A DNA stretch of 64,000 nucleotides, taken from the NCBI RefSeq assembly GCF_004378255.1, contig NZ_SNQG01000001.1, positions 806,001 to 870,000 on the forward strand, written 5' to 3'. Origin of the DNA: Mucilaginibacter phyllosphaerae (lineage in GTDB: Bacteria > Bacteroidota > Bacteroidia > Sphingobacteriales > Sphingobacteriaceae). Positions 1 to 9,174 of the stretch are shown one piece after another (position 1 is the first letter of the stretch; every line of letters starts with the position of its first letter). Below the pieces are notes generated by a model that did not search any database, had not been told where the DNA came from, and saw only the letters and a list, made by a program, of their open reading frames with translations. The translations under genes and the position numbers were made by a program.

Positions 1-20
1 AAAACAATCAGCTAAATATT

Positions 21-1379
21 ATGCGCCGATATTTTTATAAAGGGCTTAAGTTTAAGATAGCATTGGTATTTAGTGTAGTATTCATTGTTATTAATGTAAT
101 TTTCAGCAATGTAGTTTACCGCTACTTTAAGGAAGCCTATATAGGCAACTATAATAAGTACCTGTATAATAGGGCTAAAACTATTATTAATCGCACAGAG
201 ATCAACCCTGATCTGATTGCTTTGCCTGATTCTGGCGAATCAATACGGGTGTTTTATCATGATAATAATAATCTTCCGGTAGTTGTTTTCCAATCGCCCG
301 GAATTATTGCTCAATTATCCGTTCCTTACCAATCCGGCTTAACAGATAGCCTGGGGCAACATGGCGTTTATTTAAAGAATGAATACGCTGATGGCCGCCC
401 CGTAGAATTATTTTTAACCGTATCCAATACACAGTTGGTTAAAAAGTTAAATCATCTTTCTTTTTTAATGATAGCAGCAACACTTGCCAGTGTGCTCATA
501 AGTGCTGTTACAGCTTATCTGGCAGCAGGTTGGTTACTTAAACCAATACGTTTAATAGCTAACGAAGCTGCCGAAATAAACACCAGCCGCTTAAGCACAA
601 GGTTAAAGGTATCACAAACGCATGACGAATTGCAGCAACTTACCGAAACTATTAATTCCATGATAGCACGCATTGCCGATGAGCAGCAATTGCAAAATAA
701 TTTCTTTGCAGCGGCATCTCATGAATTACGTACCCCGTTAGCCAACCTGCAGGCAGAAACAGAGCTTTACCTGAGCAAAAGCACCCATACCGACAACCGA
801 AACCTCTTTATCAGTCACCTGGAAGAAATTAACCGTTTGCAGGAGATCGTTGAACAGTTTTTACTCATCAGCCAGTTTAAACATCAGGGGCTGGCTATCA
901 ACAAAAAACCTGCAGACCTATCAGACCAACTGCTTAGGGTATTTACGCGTAACCGGTTTTTAGCCCAACGGCTGCAAATAAAAACCACCCTGCACTTTGC
1001 CACAGATATAAAAAGTTTTGAAGTGCATAGTGACAATGATATGCTGGAAGTAGTTTGGCAAAATTTGCTGCAAAATGCTTTAAAATATGCAGAAAGTGGT
1101 TCGGAGGTGATTTGTGAAGTAAAGCAGGAATCATCAAACTTAAATATAACTTTTAAAAACAAAACTAAGGAGAAGCAACTCACAGCGCAAAGCTTAACAG
1201 ATGCATTCACTACCAACCGCTCCTTAAATTCAGGTGCCGGTTTAGGGCTATGGCTCTGTAAGCAAATTATTGATGCGCATAGTGGCTATTTAAACATTAC
1301 AGCTTACGATAATTCTTTTTTAGTTTCCATCACTTTGCCTGACAGTATAACATATTACCCGCAAACACCAGCAGTTTAA
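21..1379 (+). CDS. Sensor histidine kinase (HAMP, HisKA, HATPase)
   Basis: Membrane histidine kinase that would autophosphorylate on His and pass the phosphate to a response regulator. A first membrane segment lies at about residues 12-32, a periplasmic sensor region of roughly 110 residues follows, and a second segment lies at about 147-172. A HAMP linker leads to the H box (ASHELRTPL, His234), the N box (WQNLLQNALKYAESG) and the G box (GAGLGLWLCKQII). The length of 452 aa is normal for an EnvZ/CusS-like kinase. The gene begins 20 bases into the window, so its partner response regulator is probably just upstream and not visible. It converges on the GH29 gene across a terminator. The signal sensed is unknown, and no link to the neighbouring PUL can be shown. 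Confidence 0.92.
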   Translation: MRRYFYKGLKFKIALVFSVVFIVINVIFSNVVYRYFKEAYIGNYNKYLYNRAKTIINRTEINPDLIALPDSGESIRVFYHDNNNLPVVVFQSPGIIAQLSVPYQSGLTDSLGQHGVYLKNEYADGRPVELFLTVSNTQLVKKLNHLSFLMIAATLASVLISAVTAYLAAGWLLKPIRLIANEAAEINTSRLSTRLKVSQTHDELQQLTETINSMIARIADEQQLQNNFFAAASHELRTPLANLQAETELYLSKSTHTDNRNLFISHLEEINRLQEIVEQFLLISQFKHQGLAINKKPADLSDQLLRVFTRNRFLAQRLQIKTTLHFATDIKSFEVHSDNDMLEVVWQNLLQNALKYAESGSEVICEVKQESSNLNITFKNKTKEKQLTAQSLTDAFTTNRSLNSGAGLGLWLCKQIIDAHSGYLNITAYDNSFLVSITLPDSITYYPQTPAV

Positions 1380-1430
1380 AATATTCGCAAGCATTGCTGT
1401 TTTTGCCGTTATATAAATACCAATGATAAA

Positions 1431-1462
1431 ATAAAACCTGCAAGTGTGTATGCAGGTTTTAT
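1431..1462. terminator. Bidirectional terminator between histidine kinase and GH29 gene
   Basis: A 12-bp perfect inverted repeat (ATAAAACCTGCA / TGCAGGTTTTAT) with an 8-nt loop lies between two convergent genes. The T-rich ends allow it to work in both directions. Confidence 0.75.
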
Positions 1463-1499
1463 AATAATTCAGCCCTAATTAATGCTAACGGTTAATAGC

Positions 1500-3188
1500 T
1501 TATTCTGGGCCGTATAACTGCCACTCGCAAACCACCGGCTCCATTGCTTGGTTTTCTATCAGCAAGCGGAAGTACTGCCCCGTTACAGGCTTAAAATTAA
1601 CTACAGAGCCACTACCGCCGGTAACCGTTTTAAGAATGCTTACCCAGGTGTCGCCTTGCTTGTATTGCAATTCCAGTTGCTGTTTCTTATTTTCCCAGGG
1701 ATGCCACGGCTCATCTAATATCATGGTTGATATCAGCGCAGGTTTTTCAAGGTTTACGTCAAGCTTGCCTTTATGGTCGCCTTTTGCAGCTTGCCAGCGT
1801 GTAAGCCGGTTGGCATCTACAGCATTCCTGCCTGCATTTGCAGCATCTTTTTGCGAAGATACAACCACTTGCTTACCAATAACGGGCGACAATGCAGCCT
1901 GTGGCTCACCGGTAAATTGCAAAACTACAACCGTATTGTTTTTATCAGGAGCTGTAGCAGGCAAGTTAATTATGCTGCGGCCAGCAGATGACATCACCTT
2001 TAAAGGCTTTTTGCGTACATCGGCAAGTAAGTAAGCACCGTTAACCTTGTTACCCATCGGTACAATCAGCTGCCTGTTTGCCGGATAATCAAACACATGT
2101 AAATAAAGCTTTTGCCCTTTACGTGTAACCCGCCCCCATGATAAATATGGAAACGGACTTGCGGTAGTACCATAAATAGCTTCCTTATTTACTTTTAGCC
2201 AGTTACCAACTTCGGCCAGCCGATCTATACTTGGATGAGGGATCTGACCATGCGAATCCGGACCAACATTCAGTAAAAAATTACCGCCTTTGCTTACAAC
2301 ATCCGCTAAATTACGAATAAGCGTTTGCGTAGTTTTCCAATTTTCGTCATAAGATTTGTATCCCCAGGTATCATTCATGGTCATGTTAGATTCCCAGTTA
2401 CGGCCGGGGAAACCGGTAGCAGGTACAAATTGTTCGGGGGTTTCGGTATCGCCGTCAAACCCGCCGCCCAGGCGGTTGTTCGTAATCAGTTTAGGATACT
2501 TCTTTACAATATCCACAAACTTTTGTGCCCGCTCCCGCGTCATATCCTGCGGGGTATCCCACCATAAAATGTCTATATCACCATAGTTTGATAAGATCTC
2601 TTTTACCTGCGGCACCGCTATGTTATCCAGATAAGCATCAAAGCTACCGTCCTGCGCTTTATCCCAATGCCCACCACTGGCCGCACCGCCCGGGTTGGTC
2701 CAGTCCTGTGCCTGCGAATAATAAAATCCGATTTTTAATCCTGCTTTATGGCAGGCATCCACCAGCGGGCGCAGCAGATCTTTGCCATAAGGTGATGCCC
2801 CTGCAATATCCCAATCCGTTACCTTAGAATCAAACAAGGCGAAGCCATCGTGATGCTTGGAGGTAATGATAATGTATTTCATCCCGGCATCTTTGGCCAT
2901 CTGTACCCATGCCTCGGGGTCGTATTTGTCGGGGTTAAATTGTTTTGCATACTGCCGGTACTCAGCCACAGGTATTTTTGCTTTATTCATTATCCACTCG
3001 CCAATATCCGGTATTTGTTTGCCTTTGTAAACGCCTGCAGGCACAGCATACACCCCCCAGTGTATAAACATACCAAACTTATCGTTCTTCCACCATTCCA
3101 TCTTTGGATCAGAAGCATTAGGGCTTTGTGCCTTTAAATTGCTAAGGCAGGCCAATCCGGCCACAAACAGTATTAAAATCCTTTTCAT
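1500..3188 (-). CDS. GH29 alpha-L-fucosidase with C-terminal discoidin-like domain
   Basis: Secreted fucosidase that would remove alpha-L-fucose from the PUL's target glycan. The signal peptide is residues 1-20 (ending LKAQ). The GH29 barrel starts at KMEWWKNDKFGMFIHWGVYA and includes the HHDGFALFDS strand. The probable nucleophile is Asp211 in DILWWDTPQ. The family pattern RNWESNMTMNDTWGY follows at about residue 265. The C-terminal 130 residues (from about 430) resemble an F5/8 type C carbohydrate-binding domain. This is the last gene of the minus-strand PUL, 25 bp after the GH106 gene. The gap is an octanucleotide tandem repeat that sits where the translation start region lies. The specific linkage is not predictable from sequence. 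Confidence 0.93.
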   Translation of the reverse strand: MKRILILFVAGLACLSNLKAQSPNASDPKMEWWKNDKFGMFIHWGVYAVPAGVYKGKQIPDIGEWIMNKAKIPVAEYRQYAKQFNPDKYDPEAWVQMAKDAGMKYIIITSKHHDGFALFDSKVTDWDIAGASPYGKDLLRPLVDACHKAGLKIGFYYSQAQDWTNPGGAASGGHWDKAQDGSFDAYLDNIAVPQVKEILSNYGDIDILWWDTPQDMTRERAQKFVDIVKKYPKLITNNRLGGGFDGDTETPEQFVPATGFPGRNWESNMTMNDTWGYKSYDENWKTTQTLIRNLADVVSKGGNFLLNVGPDSHGQIPHPSIDRLAEVGNWLKVNKEAIYGTTASPFPYLSWGRVTRKGQKLYLHVFDYPANRQLIVPMGNKVNGAYLLADVRKKPLKVMSSAGRSIINLPATAPDKNNTVVVLQFTGEPQAALSPVIGKQVVVSSQKDAANAGRNAVDANRLTRWQAAKGDHKGKLDVNLEKPALISTMILDEPWHPWENKKQQLELQYKQGDTWVSILKTVTGGSGSVVNFKPVTGQYFRLLIENQAMEPVVCEWQLYGPE

Positions 3189-3220
3189 ATTATTATATTA
3201 TTATATTATTATATTATTTA
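3189..3220. repeat. Octanucleotide tandem repeat (ATTATTAT)n
   Basis: Three perfect copies of ATTATTAT and a fourth imperfect copy (ATTATTTA) fill the space between the GH106 stop codon and the GH29 start codon. The repeat begins immediately upstream of the GH29 ATG, so changes in copy number would alter the translation initiation region of GH29. Confidence 0.9.
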
Positions 3221-5721
3221 TTCTTTTTTAAACTAACCGGGCCTATCAAGCCAGACGAAATAAGAGGTGAGTTTTTGGTGAAATAATTCCAGGTAGTAAA
3301 ACAATACCTGCCTTTTGATGGGCGGGGACTACCTTTTAAAAACCAATCAGGAAATTGCTTCAGGAAAGCGCCGCCCCATTCTCCGGGTGTCCATTCGCAA
3401 TCAGCAGGCTCCTGCTCATCGCCTATAAGGCGGTTAGCCCATACGTTGGTCACCTCGATTATAAGCTGATTGTTTTGCGCTTTAAGTATCCCTGCCGGGA
3501 TACTTATGCCCCATGGCGCAGTCCACACAACGCCTAAATCGTTATTATTGATCTTTACCCGGGCCAGATGCTTTACCTCTCCCAGATCCAGGTAATAGGT
3601 TATGGCTTTGCCATTAACATCGCTTTCATTGATATTAAAATTTTTAGTGTACACCGCTGTACCGCTAAAGTATTTGATCCCGGCTTCGGTACGTTTTGTC
3701 CAGTCTTCTAACGCCGTAAAAACAACGGGCCGGGCCGGGCCGCCCCATTTGGCATCAAAGCCAACAGACCATGGGCCATTTATGGATTGAACTATGCTTT
3801 TAGACGGGAAATTTTCATTTACAGTAAGCGATGTCCCTGCCTTTTTGCGAAATACAATAAAAAAACTTTGTGCGTCATCAAAATCAATGGTAATAGTTGT
3901 GCGGTTTAGGTTACTTTCAAACCGGGGTAAATCGCGCATGGTTTTAATTACCGGGTCCCACAGTTCGGGCTGCATGCCTGCAATTTTAAAATTACAGGTT
4001 ACCGTTATGGGCTGATGAGCCGTGTTGGCAACAAAATACACATCTGCTTTACCATCTGTACGGTGAATGTATTTTAATGCGCTACCGGCCTGCGTACCGG
4101 CAAAAAGTAAATCGTCTTTATCTGTTTTGGCTATTTTGCCCCATTGCAATAAAGCCTGGCAGCGCTGCCAGTAATCAACCATGGCCTTACCGGGTTTCCA
4201 CCAGGTTTGCGTGCGATCAAAGTGTGTACCCCATTGCCCCATTGTTGCCCCCGGCTGGTACTTATCATCCCAGGGCTGCTGTACAAAGCGGTGCAATATA
4301 AGGCGGTTAACACCGGCACAAAAAGCAGCATCACCCATTGGCTTTATCCACGCCGGTGTTTCATCCCATTTACTATCTCTTGGGTCGCCGGTAAAGGCTT
4401 CGGCCTCAACAATATTTTGCCCTGCTCCTCTTAAAGCCGCTACAGTTTCATCCAGCTCATACGGCGAATATTTGCCACCGTGCGTCCAAAATTCCGTCAT
4501 CACTTTACCAACCATCGGCATAATCTCGTTTTGGCGCCATGGGCCGCCATAAGGCTCACATAAAAAAGTTAAGTGGGCCGCTTTTACTTTTTTTGATATG
4601 GTATTGAAGTAGATATCGCGATAAAGATCCTTAACCGTTGCATCAAAATCCCGGATAAATTTCAGGGTATCTGATTTATCGTCGCAAACAACCCGTCCTG
4701 CAAAGGTGGCCAGGTAAGGTGTAACACTGTAGCCCCTTCTTTTTAAAAATTCCCGGGGCATTTGGGGTGTCCAGGTTGGGGTACCTGCCTCATAGCTATC
4801 AAAGTGCAAATGGGTAAAGCCTGTGCCAATTAAATCGCCTAAATGTTTTTTGATTTCGCCAAGTACATGGTTAAGATGAAAATCAACCGCCTGCTGGCTC
4901 ATCTTATCACACTCCAGGCCCGTTGCTTTCCATTGTGCAGGTTGTATCAACGTACCCGATGTGGTATGCCCAAACCTGTAAATGATCCAGTTGCCTGCAG
5001 GTGCATCCCAGTTAAGGCTGCCATCGGGCTGCATATTTTTAGTTAGATCGATCACCTGGCTGGTTAGTACCGTTCCCTTTTCGGGCATAGCTAAAACGGC
5101 AATATCCTTGTAATAAGTTTGCCTGGAGGCAACGTCCGGTATTTCGGCTACGCCTGTAATTGGGTTATGAATTGGCCACGGGGTATGCCCGCGCAATTTT
5201 ACAGTTGGGCGGCTTAGTTTTACAGATATGCGGCTATTACCGGTTGCCGGTGTTTTAGACCAGCATACCTCCTGCATAGAAAGTTCGGGCGTTATCCAGG
5301 GGCCGCCGCTGGATTCATAGCCGGGCCCGTTGTACATACCAAAATCCATCCCTAACCGCTTAGACTCCTGCGCGGCATAGCGTACCATCTTCCACCAGGG
5401 CTCCGTCCATGATATTAATCCGGGCGTGGGGCTGTTTGCTATAGAGCCGGCCCAGGGCGTAGTAACATCGGCCAGGCTAAACATCGTTGTACGGTTAAAG
5501 CCCTCCTGCTTCAAGGCCTCCAGATCTTTTCGGATACCCGCTTTGCTTAAATTCGAGCCCATCCACATCCATAGTACACCCGGCCGGGCAGCCGGGGGCG
5601 GGTTAAGAAAATATTTTGCAGCATCCTGATAAACTATTCTACTTGTTTTAGCTGTTTGCGCCTTTGCATTACAAAATAAAAGCAGGCAAAGCAACTGCAA
5701 AACCCATGTGTAATTTTTCAT
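3214..5721 (-). CDS. GH106-like alpha-L-rhamnosidase
   Basis: Secreted enzyme expected to remove alpha-L-rhamnose, as in rhamnogalacturonan side chains. The signal peptide is about residues 1-22 (ending NAKAQ). The N-terminal part PGVLWMWMGSNLSKAGIRKD followed by DFGMYNGPGYESSGGPWITP is characteristic of GH106-type proteins. Later segments include GFTHLHFDSYEAGTPTWTP and FLCEPYGGPWRQNE. The C-terminal third has a beta-sandwich sugar-binding region (INGPWSVGF, WGISIPAGILK) like those of GH2. At 835 aa it is shorter than the roughly 1,100-residue characterised GH106 enzymes, so substrate specificity may differ. Its start overlaps the GH97 stop by 4 nt (ATGA), suggesting translational coupling. 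Confidence 0.82.
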   Translation of the reverse strand: MKNYTWVLQLLCLLLFCNAKAQTAKTSRIVYQDAAKYFLNPPPAARPGVLWMWMGSNLSKAGIRKDLEALKQEGFNRTTMFSLADVTTPWAGSIANSPTPGLISWTEPWWKMVRYAAQESKRLGMDFGMYNGPGYESSGGPWITPELSMQEVCWSKTPATGNSRISVKLSRPTVKLRGHTPWPIHNPITGVAEIPDVASRQTYYKDIAVLAMPEKGTVLTSQVIDLTKNMQPDGSLNWDAPAGNWIIYRFGHTTSGTLIQPAQWKATGLECDKMSQQAVDFHLNHVLGEIKKHLGDLIGTGFTHLHFDSYEAGTPTWTPQMPREFLKRRGYSVTPYLATFAGRVVCDDKSDTLKFIRDFDATVKDLYRDIYFNTISKKVKAAHLTFLCEPYGGPWRQNEIMPMVGKVMTEFWTHGGKYSPYELDETVAALRGAGQNIVEAEAFTGDPRDSKWDETPAWIKPMGDAAFCAGVNRLILHRFVQQPWDDKYQPGATMGQWGTHFDRTQTWWKPGKAMVDYWQRCQALLQWGKIAKTDKDDLLFAGTQAGSALKYIHRTDGKADVYFVANTAHQPITVTCNFKIAGMQPELWDPVIKTMRDLPRFESNLNRTTITIDFDDAQSFFIVFRKKAGTSLTVNENFPSKSIVQSINGPWSVGFDAKWGGPARPVVFTALEDWTKRTEAGIKYFSGTAVYTKNFNINESDVNGKAITYYLDLGEVKHLARVKINNNDLGVVWTAPWGISIPAGILKAQNNQLIIEVTNVWANRLIGDEQEPADCEWTPGEWGGAFLKQFPDWFLKGSPRPSKGRYCFTTWNYFTKNSPLISSGLIGPVSLKKNK

Positions 5722-7649
5722 TTAAGCTGGTGTTGATTTTTTATAAATGATTGACTTTTTTCCAACCTCATTACAAATCCCCCGTTTTTATTCATCATTA
5801 TCTTTAGTGGTTTATTTGCAGTTATCCTGGCAGCGCCTATCACTACATCAGCCTGCTTGTTCGGGTTATCTTGCAGTTGTGTAAGTTGATAGCTTCCCTT
5901 TTTCAAAAAAGGGAAGTTGATACTTATTGCCTTACTATCACTTGTACCGTTCAGCCCTGCTATAAACCAGGTACTGCCTTTACGGCGGGCGTATAAAGCC
6001 AATTCGCCAATTTTGCTTTGCGGTAAAACAATGGTTTCATCCCAGGTTGGCGGGATGCTTTTTATCATTGCCTTGCAGGGATTATCTAAAATACTTTGAG
6101 GGTCGGCCCCTACACACATAAATGGGGACGTGAACACCACCATTGTAGCTACGTGATGCGCCCAGCTAACCTCGCCCATGCGGTTGCCAAAGTGTACGGG
6201 GGTAAAATCTGCCGGGCCTGCTAAAAAGCGTGTAAAGGGCAGCGTTACGTTTCCGGGCGCCCAGGGTGCGTTGTTCTCCAGCCCCCTTATTGCTTCCCGG
6301 CTTAATTCATTCGGCCAGGTGCGGTTCTCTCCGGTGGGTTTGTTAGCACCATGAAAATTCATCATCAACTGGTAATTTGCGGCTTCCTTTAAACCATCCT
6401 GATAAAAATCAACGATCTCCTGCGCTTCCGAATCAAAAAAATCAACCTTTAAACCGGCAATGCCCAGGTCTTTACATTTTTTAAAAAACTCACGCCTTTT
6501 AGCGGTAGTATTAATTCCGGCTATGCCATTCCTGTCGGGATAAGCCTTCCATACCCATATTTTAACCCCTTTTTTCGCAGAGTAATCTACCAGCTCCTTC
6601 ATCATGTCCCAATTATTACGGGTACCATCTTTCCAGTCGCCCCAACCCTCGTCAATCAGGTTATATTCAAACCCCAACTCCGCGGCCAGGTCGCTAAAAT
6701 GTTTCATATTCTCCAGCGTAATTGCCTGCTTTTCGGCCAGCCATGACCACACGCTGCGCCCAGGCTTAACCCACTTGGTAAGGTTGCCATTAGGAAATAC
6801 TTTTGCATTGGCAGGAGGTGAAACATTGGTTACAATATCACAGTTAACCAGTGTATTTAAATCAGCGCCCACTTCAATGACCCTCCACGGAGTATCAAAA
6901 TCACCGGTTTTTTTGGTGCTGCCGCTTAGGTTCGCTACAAAGCTGTTATTGCCTGCTGCTATTAAAGACATACCTGCAAAATCTACCAGGCCACCTTCGG
7001 TTATTGCAGCGTAACCCTTTCCATCAGGCAGCTGTAATGTAACCGGCGGGCCTGCCGTATCGCCTGCTTTAAAGTCGGCAATATCTTTTTTACTGTACTT
7101 ACCCTCGTAATATTTTATGTTAGATTGATACCAAACCCCGGTACCTGCGGGTATTTTAAATTGGGTATTGTCTTTAGTGATCTCCCCTGCGCCATTATTA
7201 CTAATAATATATTTAAAGGCAACTCCCGTGTTATAAGCCCTTACATCCAGCATAAATGGTGCATTATCAGCTAACAGGCTAATCCTGGCGCCATTGCAAT
7301 GATCAACAGCGGTACTGTGTACGCCGTTAATACCGTAAGTATTATTAATGGTATATTTTTTAGGCACACCCATTTGCCTGCAACCACCAAATTCCTTCCC
7401 GTTAACTACCATACCTAATGCCGACGGCAAAATAACCGGGATATTTTTATAGGTAACCGTATAGGTTAATGCGTTATTTACGATCTGCAGGTTGATACGC
7501 ACCCTCCCATCCGGGCTGGATAACACAGCTGACTGGATCGGTAAGGCCTGTACCCTACTGCAAGTTAAAACGAGCAGCAGCATCATACAACTGCTGATGA
7601 CCAACTTAAAAAAGCCGGGTTGAGTGATTTTAAGATACATTTTATTCAT
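5718..7649 (-). CDS. GH97 glycoside hydrolase, probably retaining alpha-galactosidase type
   Basis: Secreted GH97 enzyme. The signal peptide is about residues 1-35. The N-terminal beta-sandwich (SPDGRVRINLQIVNNALTY, LPSALGMVVNG) is followed by the barrel (EYNLIDEGWGDWKDGTRNNW) and a C-terminal beta domain. GH97 contains inverting alpha-glucosidases such as SusB, which use Glu bases, and retaining alpha-galactosidases, which use an Asp nucleophile. Here GLKVDFFDSE places an Asp (Asp403) at the position expected for the retaining nucleophile, so alpha-galactosidase-like action is inferred. At 643 aa it has normal family length. It is followed with a 4-nt overlap by the GH106 gene, and the two are probably co-translated. 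Confidence 0.88.
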   Translation of the reverse strand: MNKMYLKITQPGFFKLVISSCMMLLLVLTCSRVQALPIQSAVLSSPDGRVRINLQIVNNALTYTVTYKNIPVILPSALGMVVNGKEFGGCRQMGVPKKYTINNTYGINGVHSTAVDHCNGARISLLADNAPFMLDVRAYNTGVAFKYIISNNGAGEITKDNTQFKIPAGTGVWYQSNIKYYEGKYSKKDIADFKAGDTAGPPVTLQLPDGKGYAAITEGGLVDFAGMSLIAAGNNSFVANLSGSTKKTGDFDTPWRVIEVGADLNTLVNCDIVTNVSPPANAKVFPNGNLTKWVKPGRSVWSWLAEKQAITLENMKHFSDLAAELGFEYNLIDEGWGDWKDGTRNNWDMMKELVDYSAKKGVKIWVWKAYPDRNGIAGINTTAKRREFFKKCKDLGIAGLKVDFFDSEAQEIVDFYQDGLKEAANYQLMMNFHGANKPTGENRTWPNELSREAIRGLENNAPWAPGNVTLPFTRFLAGPADFTPVHFGNRMGEVSWAHHVATMVVFTSPFMCVGADPQSILDNPCKAMIKSIPPTWDETIVLPQSKIGELALYARRKGSTWFIAGLNGTSDSKAISINFPFLKKGSYQLTQLQDNPNKQADVVIGAARITANKPLKIMMNKNGGFVMRLEKSQSFIKNQHQLK

Positions 7650-7696
7650 AGGAGTAAGATAAAAGGTGCCGTTTCAAATTTCAATGGCACCTGGTG

Positions 7697-9163
7697 CTAC
7701 TGTACAATTTTTAAAAGATCAGGAAAAGCGGCCTCGCCATCAAGGCCGGTTATTTTAAGGTTAATTACGCCCTGGCTTTCTAAAGCGTGCGCAAAATAGG
7801 CGGGCCGTTTTGCACCCCATTTTATCGAGCTGTTACGAATCAGCACATCTGTTGCCTTATCCAGATAAAAGCCTGATGTACGGCCTTTGATGAGCCCTTC
7901 TACATTGGCGGGGCGGCGGTCATAAACGCCGCCGGGCTGTTCGGTTGTTTTATCCAGGCGCAGGTCTACATTGTCAAAATAAATGTTGGCTACTTTGTCT
8001 GCAGTTTCTGCGCTGATGTAAACGCCGTTCTCGCTTTGGCATTTGATGTTGCTAAACCAGATATTTTTCACCACGCCTACCCTGCCCTCTGTTTGGCCCG
8101 GCGGCAGGCGCCATCCGGCATCTTTATTATTTGTGTTAGCCCGGCGGTAGGCTGTAACATAAATGGGTTCGGCCTTGCCCCACCATACATCCGAAAAAAG
8201 ATGAGCATCAACAATAATATTTGAAAAAACAACATCGTTTACCGTGCCCTCGTCCCGGTTTTGTATGCCCAGGCCACGGTTACTGTTTTTAATGATGCAA
8301 TTATTGATAAGTACGTGGCTTATCCTGTCCATATTCTCAGATCCTATTTTAATGGCGCAGGAGCTTGATGTCATGGTGCAGTTAGTTACCACAATATTTT
8401 CGCAGGCACCATATTCCTGATATTCCCGCCTGTTTTTAAGGCAGATACAATCATCGCCAGATTCGATATAGCAATCGCTTATCCGCACATTTTTGCTATG
8501 GTCCAGGTCAATCCCGTCACTATTGCGGATCTTGATACTGTTTAAAAGTGTTATCCCGCTAATCACCACATCGTTACACCCAACTAAATGGATGGTCCAG
8601 TAGGCCGAATTACGAATGGTGAGATCACGGATGCGCAACTGCCTGCAATTGATCAGCGTTAAAACATGCGGACGCGGATCTATTACATTAAACGGCTTCA
8701 ACTCATAAGAATCATCCAGTTCTTTACCCATAAACGAGATGCCGTTGCCATCAATAATACCACCACCGCAAATAGTTACATCTTCCAGGTTCTTCCCGCC
8801 TATCCAAATCGTCCCTTCGCCTTTATTGGCACGGAAAGCGCTTTCGGTATATAACTTTTCATCGGGGCTCGCCAGTAGCTTTGCGCCCGGCTCAACATAA
8901 AATTCTACATGCGATGTAAGATCAAACGGCCCGCTTAGGTATGTGCCGCCGGCTGGTATCAACACCCGCCCGCCGCCTGCACGTGAGCAGGCCGCAATTG
9001 CCTTTTTTAATGCAGCAGCGTTGTTGGTTTTACCATCCGCTTTAGCGCCATAATCAATTATGTTATATACCCTTGGTACCTGCCCGCCAAAGCTGTTATG
9101 ATGCGTTGCAAGCAGGATAAACGCAATTAGGGTTATAATCTGGATGGCCTTTTTATTCATCAT
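7697..9163 (-). CDS. GH28 polygalacturonase-like hydrolase (first copy)
   Basis: Secreted right-handed beta-helix enzyme of GH28, expected to cleave galacturonic-acid backbones. The signal peptide is about residues 1-26. It opens with the typical pectinase N terminus (NIIDYGAKADGKTNNAAALK). The catalytic-region motifs are NSDGIDLDHSKNVRI and ESGDDCICLKN, which hold the conserved Asp residues, followed by CAIKIGSEN. The length of 488 aa is usual for bacterial GH28. It lies between the GH92 and GH97 genes on the same strand, 12 bp from GH92. Whether it acts on homogalacturonan, rhamnogalacturonan or xylogalacturonan cannot be read from the sequence. Confidence 0.9.
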   Translation of the reverse strand: MMNKKAIQIITLIAFILLATHHNSFGGQVPRVYNIIDYGAKADGKTNNAAALKKAIAACSRAGGGRVLIPAGGTYLSGPFDLTSHVEFYVEPGAKLLASPDEKLYTESAFRANKGEGTIWIGGKNLEDVTICGGGIIDGNGISFMGKELDDSYELKPFNVIDPRPHVLTLINCRQLRIRDLTIRNSAYWTIHLVGCNDVVISGITLLNSIKIRNSDGIDLDHSKNVRISDCYIESGDDCICLKNRREYQEYGACENIVVTNCTMTSSSCAIKIGSENMDRISHVLINNCIIKNSNRGLGIQNRDEGTVNDVVFSNIIVDAHLFSDVWWGKAEPIYVTAYRRANTNNKDAGWRLPPGQTEGRVGVVKNIWFSNIKCQSENGVYISAETADKVANIYFDNVDLRLDKTTEQPGGVYDRRPANVEGLIKGRTSGFYLDKATDVLIRNSSIKWGAKRPAYFAHALESQGVINLKITGLDGEAAFPDLLKIVQ

Positions 9164-9174
9164 GATAAATTATA

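Noticed and set aside
6604..7014. 136-codon open frame opposite GH97
   Set aside because: It is a shadow of the GH97 gene, with no start context or protein similarity.
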